Shown here piece by piece: positions 36,501-48,200 of a stretch of 64,000 bases of DNA. The notes beneath the pieces were generated by a model, which saw only the letters and a list, made by a program, of their open reading frames with translations, did no database searches and was not told the origin of the DNA. Every line of letters starts with the position of its first letter. Positions within the stretch are counted from its first letter, which is position 1. Both the position numbers and the translations under genes were made by a program. This DNA comes from Linnemannia hyalina (taxonomy: Eukaryota; Mortierellomycota; Mortierellomycetes; Mortierellales; Mortierellaceae), in the NCBI GenBank assembly GCA_019671135.1, contig JAHRHY010000008.1, positions 1,426,001 to 1,490,000 on the forward strand, written 5' to 3'.

Positions 36501-39500
36501 CGATAGATTCGGCAAAGGCTTCCTCTCAAACACATCGGTGAACAGTCGGCACTTCCTGAGATCGTCCATCTCCCAGCTCCTCCAGTTGGAAAACGCATCA
36601 ATGACAATGTCATACATAATGTCGGAACTGAACGCCTCTAGCTCTGGCTTTTTGAGAGCCTCCTGGAGAGTGTCTCGTAGAGAAGCAGGCATGAGACCCA
36701 TGCAGTGGCGAATGTGTCCCAACAGTTTCCAGCCGTCGTCATTGCGGTAAATCAAGGTTCCCAGTCGAAGGGTCGCCGAGGGTCGGGTCAGGAACACGGG
36801 ATCGGTGTTGATTGCCTTCTGGGCCGAGAACCGAGCAATCTCTGAGAAGAGCGTCTGCAACTGCTTGGAGCGTCGAAGCTGGAACCGGTTCAGGATGGTT
36901 TTGAGATCCTTAAGGAATGTCAACCAAGAACAAATCGATCCTGCGACAATCTCAGCCGACTGGTTGATAAACATGACCGCAAACTTCTCCAGGTTGGCTG
37001 AGAAGTAGTTGGGGTTGGACGAGCGAACGAGTCTCAGCTTGAAGTGCTCAAAGGTGATATCAGCAATCACAGGCTCATTCAGGTATGACAGGTGATTGAT
37101 TCCGAGACGGGAGAACTGGTGGCGCGCATCAGGGATTCCAAAGAGCCTTGCTGTCGATGTCGAGACGAAGCGGGCGTTGAGCTTGAACTTTGTAAAGTCG
37201 ACGTTGGCCCTGGACTCGATCACCTTGAAGGAGGCAATATGGATCTTACGAGTGGCGTCAAACTTTTCAAACTCCTCGTCCTCAAGCTTGACCGCTCCAA
37301 GGATGGCCGCATCGTCCAGGACAATATCAATGGCGCAAAGGTTTGCTCCCGAGAGTTCATACCGCGTCTTAATCATGTTGATGTCGTCTCCACCGTTCAA
37401 CGCGTCTGGCATCATGACATCCTGAATGAACCGCAGGTGGATGCGAGGGATGTTGATGACAAACTGCTGAGAGTGAAGCTTGGTGGGCTGCATGCTTGTC
37501 AACAGCTCAACGTATTCCATCTGAGTGACATCCAGCATCGTCTCCAGATCCCATTCCTACGTTGATAGCGAAAGAGCGTAAGTTAGAGACTGAATTTATG
37601 GCAAAATATTGGTTCAAATAGGCTATCGCATGTGGTTTATGAAGCCTTACCTCTGCGTTGATGGCCTCGAGAAACTCTTGGATGATCTTGAGAAGGATAG
37701 GTGTCAACAGGATCTTGACATCTTGAGTAGCCTCGATAACTAGGGTTGTTCGCTTCTCGTCCGAAACCTCCTGTCCTTTTGGTTGTGCAGATGATCCTAA
37801 GCCATCGTACCGAGTTTTGACACCAAAAGCATCGTCGAAATTGGCGTGAGGATGGTGTCGTGGAATATCCTCCAGAATTTCGCCCGTCTATTATAAATGT
37901 GGGAGCAGGTTAGTAGGGTGCTGGATATTTGCTCACCTACAAACTTTCAAAAAGGAATAAGCATTACCTTGGACTGGGAGAACAAGACCCTGGGCGGAGG
38001 CATGTAGGGGTTTCTATGATGAGACGAATGCGACGCTGAAACAGAGTATCTCTTGAGATAACTGCTGTATGGGATCGACCTGACAGGAAACGACGGCGAG
38101 TTCTTGATTTCTGGTTCGGTTGGCACTGATTCAAAAAGGAGTAGGGGGTATAGCTTAGCAAGAGGTATAAACGAAGCCTGCATGTAGACATTCAAAAGGA
38201 TAGGCACGGTTACTTTGTAGATCCTTACCTTGTAACATCTCAGGTGATTCAAACTCGGCGTCTGAACCCCCGTCGTCGCTAGAGTACCGAGGATCAAGGT
38301 CTTCCGAATCGATGTCTTGCCACCGTTGTGAATCCTCTGAACTTGCGTCACTGTCCGAGTCATCGTCACTGGAGCGTCCAATAGAGAAGGAGGATGCCGA
38401 TCTGCGTATTGATGCCCTCTGGCTCTCCCTGGATGAACTTGCGTTGGACGCATACTCGTACACCGACCCATTGTCGGTTGCTACCTCAATGAACGAAGAG
38501 CCTCCACTCCCTATAGACGATCCCTTCCCCTTCATGGCTAGCAAAGGGGGGAAGAAAAAGGTTACGATACATTTTGAGGTGCATAATGCATATGACCAGC
38601 CGCGCCAGTGAATGAAGCTTAGAGCAATCAGCCGTACCTGCAGGATCTGATGTCAAAGGAGGAACATACAACGTTCCAAAGTGGTTGCCTTTAAAGTTGG
38701 GGTGCGGGATAACTGGATAGAGTGTGCAATTAACTGTTAGTGCGCTATCGTCACAGCCCATGACAACGCTCATTACTTACGGATAATAGTAGCGAAGCGT
38801 ACCTTGATCAGCGGCGTGTCCTTTCCTGGCGTAAATGTAAGGACATCTCAGAGTTTCTCGATCTTGCTCACGGACAAAGTTTTGCTGTTTTTCACGTCGC
38901 ATCCTCCAGTCGCCCGATCCTGTATACACAGTGATATCGAACGCACAGTTTAGACTAGCGATTTCCACCCATGGCGCTTGATCATGGTGCATCTATTACC
39001 GTCATAATTGACTTGCGTTAGCTTCTGCATAGTATGCTCACAGCTGGCTTTGCAAGCACCAAAAAAAATAATGACACAAGAAACGTACTGGATCGGCTTC
39101 TCCTGTGTTGGTATCCTTGTTGGACTCTGTCAATGCCATCGATCGGACTAGAAGCGACTGCAGCTTGAGGACAACACGACCCATGTATCGTTCGTTAATC
39201 ACATCGTCAAAGTGAACGATCACACCGTCTTTCAGGAGAATTTGACTGACAACATCCTCGCCCCAGATTGACACGTCAACCTCCTTGACCGTCAGATCTA
39301 CAAACGTGATATCTGGAGGCGTCACGGTCGCATACTCCAGTGGAAACGCATTGTCGCCGTCCTTCAAGTTGTAGGCGAATGCTTTGGCAAACGAGGTCAC
39401 TCCGAGAAGGAAGGAGGGCTTGATCTGTCCGTAGATCGATCCAATGTCCAGGTTCCAATTCGCCACATATGTTGTCGTCTTGGGCAATGGACCAAACAGA

Positions 39501-42500
39501 CGATGCGCGTAAACCGATATTCCTAAAATGAGGCAACAGAGAATGATGATCAGAACTAAAACATCTCATTGTCGAAGAATAGCAGGTTCTCTCAGCCACT
39601 TCATATATGACAGCGACTTACCATCGATATACAGGAAGTTCTGGTCGCTTCGGGATGGTTTCGCCCCAAATTTTCCTGGCTTCTTGGCGACATGCCTGCT
39701 CCAAGTCAGCGGACTAATGTTGACATCCATATCTAAGGTAATAAATTGACGCGCCTCGTTAGATCCAAATTCTCGACCGGTTGTGAACAAAATATGTAGC
39801 CTGCAGAAGCTACTAACCCATGTAGATGTCGAGGTTCCTCAGATCGAGCTGCAGCTCGGCGCAGGTGATCTCAGAGTAGTTGTCGCAGCTGTACAGGTTC
39901 TCAGGCAAGATCAGTGTCGTGTCCGTGGTCAAGAAATGGACGTAGACTTCAAAGGGATCACTTGGAGGCTATTAAGAAAACAAAAGTGGCGCTGTAAATA
40001 CGCGCTTTGGAACAAGTTGCGTTCAAATGACACGAGTTAGGATCGCATGGACACCGTTCAATACCTTAGCATTGGCTTGCTTCATTTCCGTCCTCTCTGT
40101 GCCTGGTGCGTCACTTCGCTTCATCCGATACTCCTCCATCGTGACAAAGTTGAGGTAGAGTCCTGCATAGTTGTCCATCAGAATAAGCACGTAGCGAATG
40201 ACATTTCCGAACAGCTTCACTGTCACTCCGTGACCCTAAAGCGAGGAAATAAAACATACACAGTGAGTTTCATGTACTTCCTCCAAAATCCTAATTCGCG
40301 TTCATTGTTCACCTTTGTTATACCTTGACATCCAAGTTGAGAGATTCGATATGACTAGGATCAACAAAGTCGTAGTACTTGTAAGCTCCTTTGATGGCGA
40401 CTGACGGAATGAGGGCAAACTCCTTTGCGTCCTTGGTTGAGAACTCGCCGAGTGTATGAGCAAGTGGCAGCTGGATTTCCAGCTTACCATTGCTAATCTA
40501 TGTGGGAGGTGTTCCAACACGAATGTCAGCAATTTTTCACAATGACGAACTTTCGCCATAAAGAAACAGTGACTCTATGGGGCTTTACCTCGACATCAAA
40601 CTCGATAGATGTGATCTCGGGATTGTATTGCACGAAAGGAAGAACGACCTTCAGGTCCAAAGTCGTTCCAGATGCAATGATGAACGCTATGCAATTGAAA
40701 TACAAAAGTCGAGAGTCAGCAAAACTAAACGTGAAGAACAAACATGTCGCCAGGGCACAATATTCTCTCTTACCGTTCTCATCCGTTTCCGTAGGCTCGT
40801 TGATGATATTGTGCTCGTTGACATAGGTGTACAGCTTGAAGTTGGGGAGCTTGATGTCAAACTCGTACTTGAATGGCACAAAGTGGGCCATGTCGACAGA
40901 AGGCCCTGATGTCCAGTCTTTGCTCAAATCCTGGATGAGGGTGATATGGTCTCTGAGCAGAAAAATGTTGGACGAGTCCATAGTAAACTCAAAGTCCCAG
41001 TTCCTTTGAGCATTCCAGATCAAGGGATTCTGCAGTTGACACACCATCTAGTTGAAGGCATCAGAGCGAACGGTTAACACATAGATTCAAGGTACTGACT
41101 TCATGTAGTGCCAATATTTAACTAGACGTTGTTACCTTTAGCTCTTTGAGACTGAGAACTTGGGCGTAGTTGACACTCGAGGTGGTGACGAGGTTGTAGA
41201 GCTCGACAAGCACGACATTCTTGTATCCATCCGTACCGTAAATCATAGGAATGTCGACTGATATCAAGGAGCCACGTTCCGCCTTCATCTCAAGCCATCC
41301 AAATGGTCTCATCGACTTTCCTCCTTGCACAGTCTGAAACTCCGGATCGTTGTACTTCCAATCCTACAAGACATGTTGAGATTAAGAAGTGAAAAATCAC
41401 AAGAATAAGAATTCGACTCCTTCGTGAGAGACGTCCCTCATACAAGGCTACTGATCCATACCTTGGAGATCTCTTGCGTGGGTATCTTGATGGTGAAGTC
41501 GGAACTGAAAGTAACCATCATTTGCAGCGCCGCATGGATTCGGTCTTCGCCAGGCTGAGGCTCTGGTGTGACCTCGACGCTCCGAAAAGAGTTGGGAAAG
41601 TAAAAGTTCTGAATCTCGGAGCGCTGTCGATCTGCCCATGGTCCATAAGATATCACCGCCTCGTCAATAAGCAATTCAATGCTCCACTCCGGAGGAAGAT
41701 CAATGTCGGCCTCAGGTTGCTGCGATCGCTCAGGGACCTTGCCTATTCACGAAATATGCGGTAAGCAATTGACCACAAATTTGTTTCTACAACACGAGAC
41801 GACTTCTTTCAATTTTGTCCGCGCGCTAATGTCGTACCTGCTACATCCGTGTAGTATCGGAGGCCAAGACTACTGCACTGAAGAATGTTGCGAACCATGG
41901 CGTATTCCTGAAACTTGTTGCCCTTGAGATTGTCGAGTGATATGTTTTGATTGTAGCGAGGTAATCCATGCCACTCCTCAGCTACGCGCCTCGATACTCC
42001 AAAGTGCCTTGTCCATGTGTCCTTCAATGGTCTGATCAATTTTTGAATTCTTGTTGGGCGACGAGGTGGCCTATGTCATGATAAAATTACCAAAGAAACC
42101 TGGCGTCAGAATATTTCAAGTTTGACGCCATCTCTTCCGATCGAAAATATACACATCCTAGAGAAGGCTCCTGACTTACAACTGTGAAATATTGGGGGTA
42201 TCCTGTCCCATATGCCGTCCGACAATCGTGGTGTTGTAATCCGCGTTTGGCCGAAAGTCGATTGAAGGAGTCTCAAAAGTCACCAAGAGGACCGTCTTGT
42301 ACTTGTCCAATGCCGATCGAGCCTTTGCATCAAATAAAAAGGAAAATAGACGACGGATAAGTAGATCGGTTAAATCAAAGAGGATACCTTCCGGCAGCAA
42401 ACCATGGCGTTCTCGTGTTTTGTACCTTGGTGGCTGAATACATGCCATGCGCCCATGGAAACGAAGCGACCAAAAGTGAAGGCAAGTGAGCGTTTCCCAT

Positions 42501-43482
42501 GATAATGGCGCCAGTCTCGCAAGAAACTTTGACTGGCAAGCATCTCCTGAACCAGCTGTCTTCCGAGTCGTCCTGTTCGTCATTACCCATTTTCACTATT
42601 ATCAAAGAGATATATGAAGGGGAATGTTAATAGGGGGTTATAGTACTTCTGGGAACATAAATAAATGTGTCCAGGTTCTTGGACGTACATGACACGCTGG
42701 GATTGGTCGCGTCTGGTGTTTCGAGTGGCATTGAGTCTGGGTTCAGTCCAAGTGTCGTTGCCAGAATGTCGTATGCCGGTGTCCTGTTGTACATGAACCA
42801 TTCAAGTCCCACGAGGTTACAAGTGATTCTGCAGTTGTCCTCGTCTGGCATACCTAACAATCAAAATCCATCACAGAATAATTAGTCTCTCAAAGATTTC
42901 AATTGGTGGCGCATCTAATACTGTCTGGACAAAAGTGTTCAATTCCACACACACAGAGTTCAAAGAGAGCACACGCCCATACCCATTCCAGAGTTCTTTG
43001 TTCCAGCAGAATCGTCGGGTATAGGGTCATCCTCGGTCCTAACATTCCACAGCCAGTATCGAAAGGAGATGTATCCGTGAAGGACGGTGATGGACTGATT
43101 CCTGGAGTGATATCGAAAGTTTTTGAACAGAATCCGTCCACCCAGTGGGGCAATCTGCAACGACTCTACATGTAATCGATTGGTCGTGTAAGTCAGAAGA
43201 AGCAACGGGCAGTCAGTGAATTTGCTAATGAGAAAAAGGACGCAACTACTACGATTGACACGAGGTGGTGTTTGAGAGGAGAGTGCCCTTACCAAACTCG
43301 ATATAGGCCTTCATGTGTCGCCATGTGAACCATCGGATCAATTTGGAGAGGAGTTGGGCAAAGACTCTGCTGGCGAAGAAGAGGAAGAAGACGGCGACGA
43401 ATACCACGACCAGGCAGTAGATCAAGAAGGTCCAGAAGGCTGTTGTCGAGTTGTAGTCGACCAAGTTGATGTTTTTTGGCAT
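30564..43482 (-). CDS. CSF1: Csf1/BLTP1 bridge-like lipid-transfer protein
   Basis: Twenty-one exons: 43482-43293, 43165-42983, 42853-42647, 42595-42426, 42322-42180, 42070-41838, 41742-41462, 41363-41136, 41047-40774, 40686-40589, 40497-40324, 40235-40065, 39968-39818, 39732-39622, 39522-39089, 38992-38803, 38712-38638, 38537-38229, 38125-37968, 37887-37651, 37556-30564; every junction keeps phase; about 3669 aa (yeast Csf1 2958). One N-terminal membrane segment (about residues 14-38) anchors it in the ER. Next comes the chorein-like start of the groove ('LQIAPLGGRILFKNFRYH', 'GYISFRYWLW'). Family hallmarks are 'GLEWFMYNRTPAYD', 'YGPWADRQR', 'NWDFEF..IFLLRDH', 'KLFGNVIRYVL', 'ENLYSCDNYSE' and 'ISVYAHRLFGPLP'. 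Csf1 forms a hydrophobic bridge moving phospholipids between ER and other membranes, and in yeast it supports GPI-anchor synthesis and cold growth. Exon 18 is an acidic, Ser-rich insert. The last exon (2330 codons) contains an intron-like stretch near 36030-36080 that must be translated to keep frame. Confidence 0.93.
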
Positions 43483-44034
43483 GATGTATTATTATTGTTA
43501 GTAGTGGTATAGTTGTGATGGAATGTTGATGCTTGGGCGCCGTGGAGTGCCTTCTACTTGGGCCAAGTTGCGTGTGTGCGTGTGCGTGTGAGTGTGAGTG
43601 ACAGGGAGGCGAATGCAGCCTTCTGGGGGGTTTGAAGGTAGTGACAGGGAGGTGTCGGTTGTTGCTCGGTGCTATCAGGCTGTCGGACGATGAGTTGGGG
43701 AGAGTGTGTCCATGAACTGTCAAGGAAGGTGTCGAAACGAGTGATGTGCCAACAAGGAGGAGGAGGAATGTGTGATGTTTAGAAAGGGCAAAGGAGGATA
43801 ATAATAGTGACGGTAGGTCAAGTGAGGCAGATGATGCGGTGGGGTGGAGTGAGGAACAAGGGGGAGCATGCGTTCATCAGAGACGTAGTCAGGCATGAAG
43901 TCTCCTGAGACTGGCAGTGAGCACAAAGGATTATTAAAACAGTCCGGCTAATACCAATCTGCAACAACTCACAAAGCGCGACCATAAACCTATCAACCAT
44001 ACACCTCTTCCATCAACCACACACCTCTTCCATC
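43483..44034. other. Upstream region of CSF1, no gene seen
   Basis: The segment has GT/GTGTGC-rich and GGAGG-rich tracts, and T/C-rich on the CSF1 sense strand, typical of a leader. A short CA/GT repeat lies at about 43565-43600. Confidence 0.55.
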
Positions 44035-44655
44035 ATGTCACAAGCAACATCCACCAGCGGTCTCCTACTCCTTCAAGAAGCAATCGCCCATGCGACATCA
44101 AGCAACTTCACCCTGCTGCTGAAAAGCATATCGCACACTCGTACACCAACAACGAAGACGCAGATGAGATGGACTCAGACATCAACAACGACGACGAGAC
44201 AGACGACGATGAGTTAAAGATGACGTTGGCAGCAGGGAGAGACTGCAGGGGAGAAGACGGTTCGTCGTATACCGCAGCCTCGAACAACCGCATTCAACGG
44301 CTTCAAGGACCCTACTCATGAGCTTTTGCTGCTGAAGGCTTTGGATGCGGTCAGGCCGTTCGGTATCCAACACAGACAAACAGGAGTTGCTTGGTCGAGA
44401 GTTGTTCAGTACCTGAGGGGTTATGATGACAGGGAAAGAGCCGAAGGTCGTCCAACAGTGATCGAACGTCAATCCCCGTATATCAAGCCAGATGGAAAAA
44501 GAGAAGAAGCGAGTGTATTTTTGAAGACCCAGACCGAAAACCAGAGTAGGCAACTGAACCTGATGGTCGAGGATCGGGGGGAGAAAAGAAAGGTGGAGGA
44601 GGAGCGAAGGGAGCATTGCACATGCTTGTGTCCGTTGTCACGGACGCTTGATTGA
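44035..44655 (+). pseudogene. Broken ORF with acidic stretch and a possible Myb/SANT-like helix region
   Basis: Starting near the ATG at 44035, the reading moves through three frames: an N-terminal Ser/Thr part, an acidic stretch ('EDADEMDSDINNDDETDDDE', about 44150-44215), then 'DPTHELLLLKALDAVRPFG', 'GVAWSRVVQYLRGYDD' and a charged C-terminus (44300-44655). The frame changes without usable introns, so the gene is decayed. The leucine-rich helix followed by a Trp helix hints at a Myb/SANT-like DNA-binding fold; PIF/Harbinger transposons carry such a second ORF, and a transposase remnant lies directly next to it. That link is inference. Confidence 0.4.
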
Positions 44656-45234
44656 CTTTTGGTCGGTTGATCCTGCGTACGGTGCCATCGATGAATCCGA
44701 ATACCGCGTTACATTCATGAATGCTCTTCTCGGAGCACAGCTCAGCATACTCTTCAAGCTAAGCTGGTGTCAATCGATGATGGTCCCAGATCAACAGCAG
44801 CTTCCAACGTAGCATGATCCACTTGATAGGATGGTTGATGGTTCGGGAAATGGCACTGGCACTTCTGCTGAACATGGTCTTCATCCTGTTAGGCCGAGCT
44901 GGGTAAGACAAACGGTATATGGTCATGTAAAGTACCTTAAGCGAATCGGCGTTGTTCCTATTACGGCTTTTGATCTTTGGGGGAACCTAGAGGGCCTCAA
45001 GGATCTCCTTCAGCTGAACCGAAATTCTTATACGCAGTACTCGTCTGAATATCGGCGAACGTCAAATGAGGCAACAAGTAGAAATGGACGGTGAAGAACT
45101 GGGTTCTCGTCTTCGTCATCTTGATCGAACTCGTAGTCGTCAAGGCCGTAGAGCATAGCGGGTTGTGCCGCGATTACCGGCACGAGAAGGACGGCCAGCT
45201 TAAATGAATGAAGAGCGCTGGTATGTAGCAGCAA
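44648..45234 (-). mobile_element. PIF/Harbinger-like DDE transposase, decayed fragment
   Basis: Read on the minus strand, the fragment has an N-terminal acidic part ('YEFDQDDEDENP'), then 'QLKEILEALRFPQR'. A frameshift near 44940 is followed by 'YRLSYPARPNRMKTMFSRS' and 'SAISRTINHPIKW', then 'WDHHRLTPA', an in-frame TAG at 44761-44759, 'LEEYAELCSEK' and 'FGFIDGTVRRINRP'. The GFIDGT-R-I-RP block is the DDE catalytic-core signature of DDE_Tnp_4/PIF-type transposases widespread in fungi. The coding match ends abruptly at about 44648, before the second catalytic Asp. The fragment is therefore truncated, frameshifted and interrupted by a stop, so it cannot be active. I could not define terminal inverted repeats. 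Confidence 0.75.
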
Positions 45235-48200
45235 TCAACGAAGCCATGGCATGAAGCAAATGCTACCCTTCTTCCTGCAAAACTCTATTAATTTAGTGTG
45301 ACGATTTTTATTTGCACGCGCATGCTATGCGATCTCTTATTGACAAGGCACAAACTAGAAAGGTTGCCCGTGGACGATGCCAGGGGTATGGACTGTGGAG
45401 CATGTTTGAGGCGATAAAAAGTGGTGGTGGTTGAATACTACAATGTTTATTTGTGTTTGTCAGTTCCCCTCTCTCGCTTTCTTTCTAGTGCACTCTATTT
45501 TTTTCTTTTTTGTCCGCACGTACGCCTAAGCCCACGAAAGACATGAAAAGAATGATTTGTACAACATTATCCACCTAGAATGTCAACATCTGCCGAAGGT
45601 GTTTGACAAGACAAGGATCTCGACTACGACTATCATCCAACCCAAGGAACCACGGGACGACCTCCTATTGTTCTTTTCTCCAAGTTGCGGAATACAAGCC
45701 TATTAGTAGTCTCTTCGATAAAACTGGGTTGCCAAAGGTAAAGGATAACGCAGAGACGGATGGTAAGGGACGGGGCTGGTAGAAAAGCAAAGTGATCAGA
45801 GCAAACATCTGCCGTCTTTTAACCTATTAGGGAAACATGAAAAACTGGAAAGAGAGTTGTTATTAAAAAACATGGAAGCGGCATAGTTTTTTTTTTTTGC
45901 TCGATGTCATTTCTCCTTATTACACTTATTTCTTCGTCTCTTTAGCTTATTGACTATCACACATGCTCAAAGAAAAAGCAAACATCTACAACAATGCGTA
46001 GATGCATCTGTCCTTGTTTCTGTTTAGGGACACACAGATTCGAGACAAGCCAAGCACACTGACCACATCTTATTTTTTTTCCTTTTTCATTTCTTCTTAG
46101 CTTGGTTTTGTACGACCTTGTCTCGGTCACATTGACCTCCTACCACCAGGGGTCCTACATTTGACTCCTCTCAATGAGCCCTCTCGTTGCTATCACAATC
46201 CTTGTCGTAGCTTCTGCAACAATTTGCGGCCTGGATGTGCCAATGTAACAAGAATCCACATTTTTCGATCCATTTGGTCCAACACAACAAACAACCCACA
46301 GAGGCAAGTAGCAGCAGTGTGTCGTTTGGAGAATACTTTATTCCGTGCATGACTTTTGATTCTTATCTCGTTTTGTGTTGTTGTCCGGTACAAACAGTCG
46401 TGTATAACTTGTATGTATGTGAATGTGCTCAAGTGCATGATGCTTTGAAATAGAAGTACATGGATGCCCAAAAAAATGCGGCGTGTCTGTTTTTATTCTT
46501 TTCATGCCCACACGGAAACTCTGACGCCAACGCCATCGATAACAAATTGTAGTCGATAGCTGCAACGAAATGGAAAGGCCGGTTCTAATTTTGTTGATCT
46601 TGTTTTTGTTTGTTATTATTGACAATATGGTATAGAAGAGCACGATGCAGGAGAATTAGGATTTTTAACCTCGTTATTGGAGTGGGAAAAAAAATGTGGT
46701 GAATGGTTCAAACAAAGCGGCGCGCTATATCCATGCCGAGTGGGGTACCCATGTCACATCATGCAGAAGGGCCTGATTGACAAGAGACACGGGCGTACCG
46801 TGTTCATCCATCGCAATTTATTTCTTTAACCTCATTCATTGCCTTCTCTAGATGTCTCTCACCACAACTAGGATTGACGCAGTTGGGGTCTAGCAAAAAC
46901 ACAGAAAACTTGTTTGACACAAAAAGAAAAGGAAAAATGGAAAGTTAGCGTCGATCAAGAGCAGCCTTCCGGACAAACACGCCATCAGGGCGCCTTCCGG
47001 CAGGCTCAAAGCTAAAAAGCCCAAACAACCACGCAACAACGAAGGTACATACACGCACAACAAAAAAGTTTAGACAATTGTCCATCATGGACGTCCATTA
47101 CCTCCTTTATTTCTGACGATGCAGTAGTACTGCAACCCAAATTGGATTTCCGGGAGACGGAGCTCACTCTCGCGATTGCTTGCCTCATTTGGATATTCGG
47201 ACAGACGGAAGATTATGGGTGCTGCTTCGCAAACTGGATCGTCCCTTTGTTTATCGTCTTCTCCCTCTCTCTTGTGCTTAACTCTCTTTCTCCCATCTCT
47301 CATCTCTCTGTCCACAACACGCGTTGTCTTGAAGTAATCAAAGAAGGAAAAAAAAAAACATGATCGGTGCGCTTGTTCAACACTCTTTGTTGAGTGGAAG
47401 GGGAGGGGCCAATTGTTCGGCATCCATTGATGCATGTGTGCATAGTGCATACCCGTGGGCGTTTCTGCTATTGCTTATTGCGTATGTTTACAGTGTGTGT
47501 TCCTCGTGCGGAATGACATCGTTGTTCCCGCTCAACCCTAAATTGCCGAAACGATTGCACCGAACTTCCGAGGGGGATAAACATGCCATTACCTCTTAAT
47601 TATATTCTTCCTTTTGTCCTTGTATATACTCATTCACACCATGATCTCTTTGCCTATCGGTAATACCTGCAGTCTCTACCCCACACGGTTCAATGGTTTT
47701 AAGGGGAGTTGAGTACAAAGATAAAGGGGATACCATGTAGCCGCTCTCAAATAAAAGCTATAATACAAGCACACATAAACGACACGAGTGGTCAAATCTA
47801 AAAGAAAACGAGTACAAGAGAGGGGGAATGAGAGCGCGGCCAATGCCAGGCACGGCTTCCTGTTTTGATCAACTCGGCTAGCATCTAATTAAGCCAAAGC
47901 CCTCGTTATCATGGGAATCATCGGAGTGTTGTTCGGCATAACGGTAGGAGCGCCTGAATGACATAATTGGGGGAAAGAAAAAAACTAAAAACAAGATTAC
48001 TGTTGTGTCTTTCTAATTATCCTGTAGTGTGAAAGGTGTGTGGGGCAGGGTCCACACAAGGATGTCTGACTCGCAAAGGCAGAACCTTTCAAGCGTCATT
48101 TTCCGCAATTTGTGTAAAGGAAAAAAAAAGAGCTCCAACAGGAGGGAAGAGAGAAAAATAAAAGGAAAGGGGGTCAAAGGCACTTTCCGAACGTGGAGAA

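Noticed and set aside
46930..47450. Minus-strand segments reading 'FEPAGRRPDGVFVRKAALDRR' and 'IQFGLQYYCIVRNK' with splice-like ends
   Set aside because: The phases of the donor and acceptor do not join these frames, the upstream frame is low-complexity, and no family is recognised.
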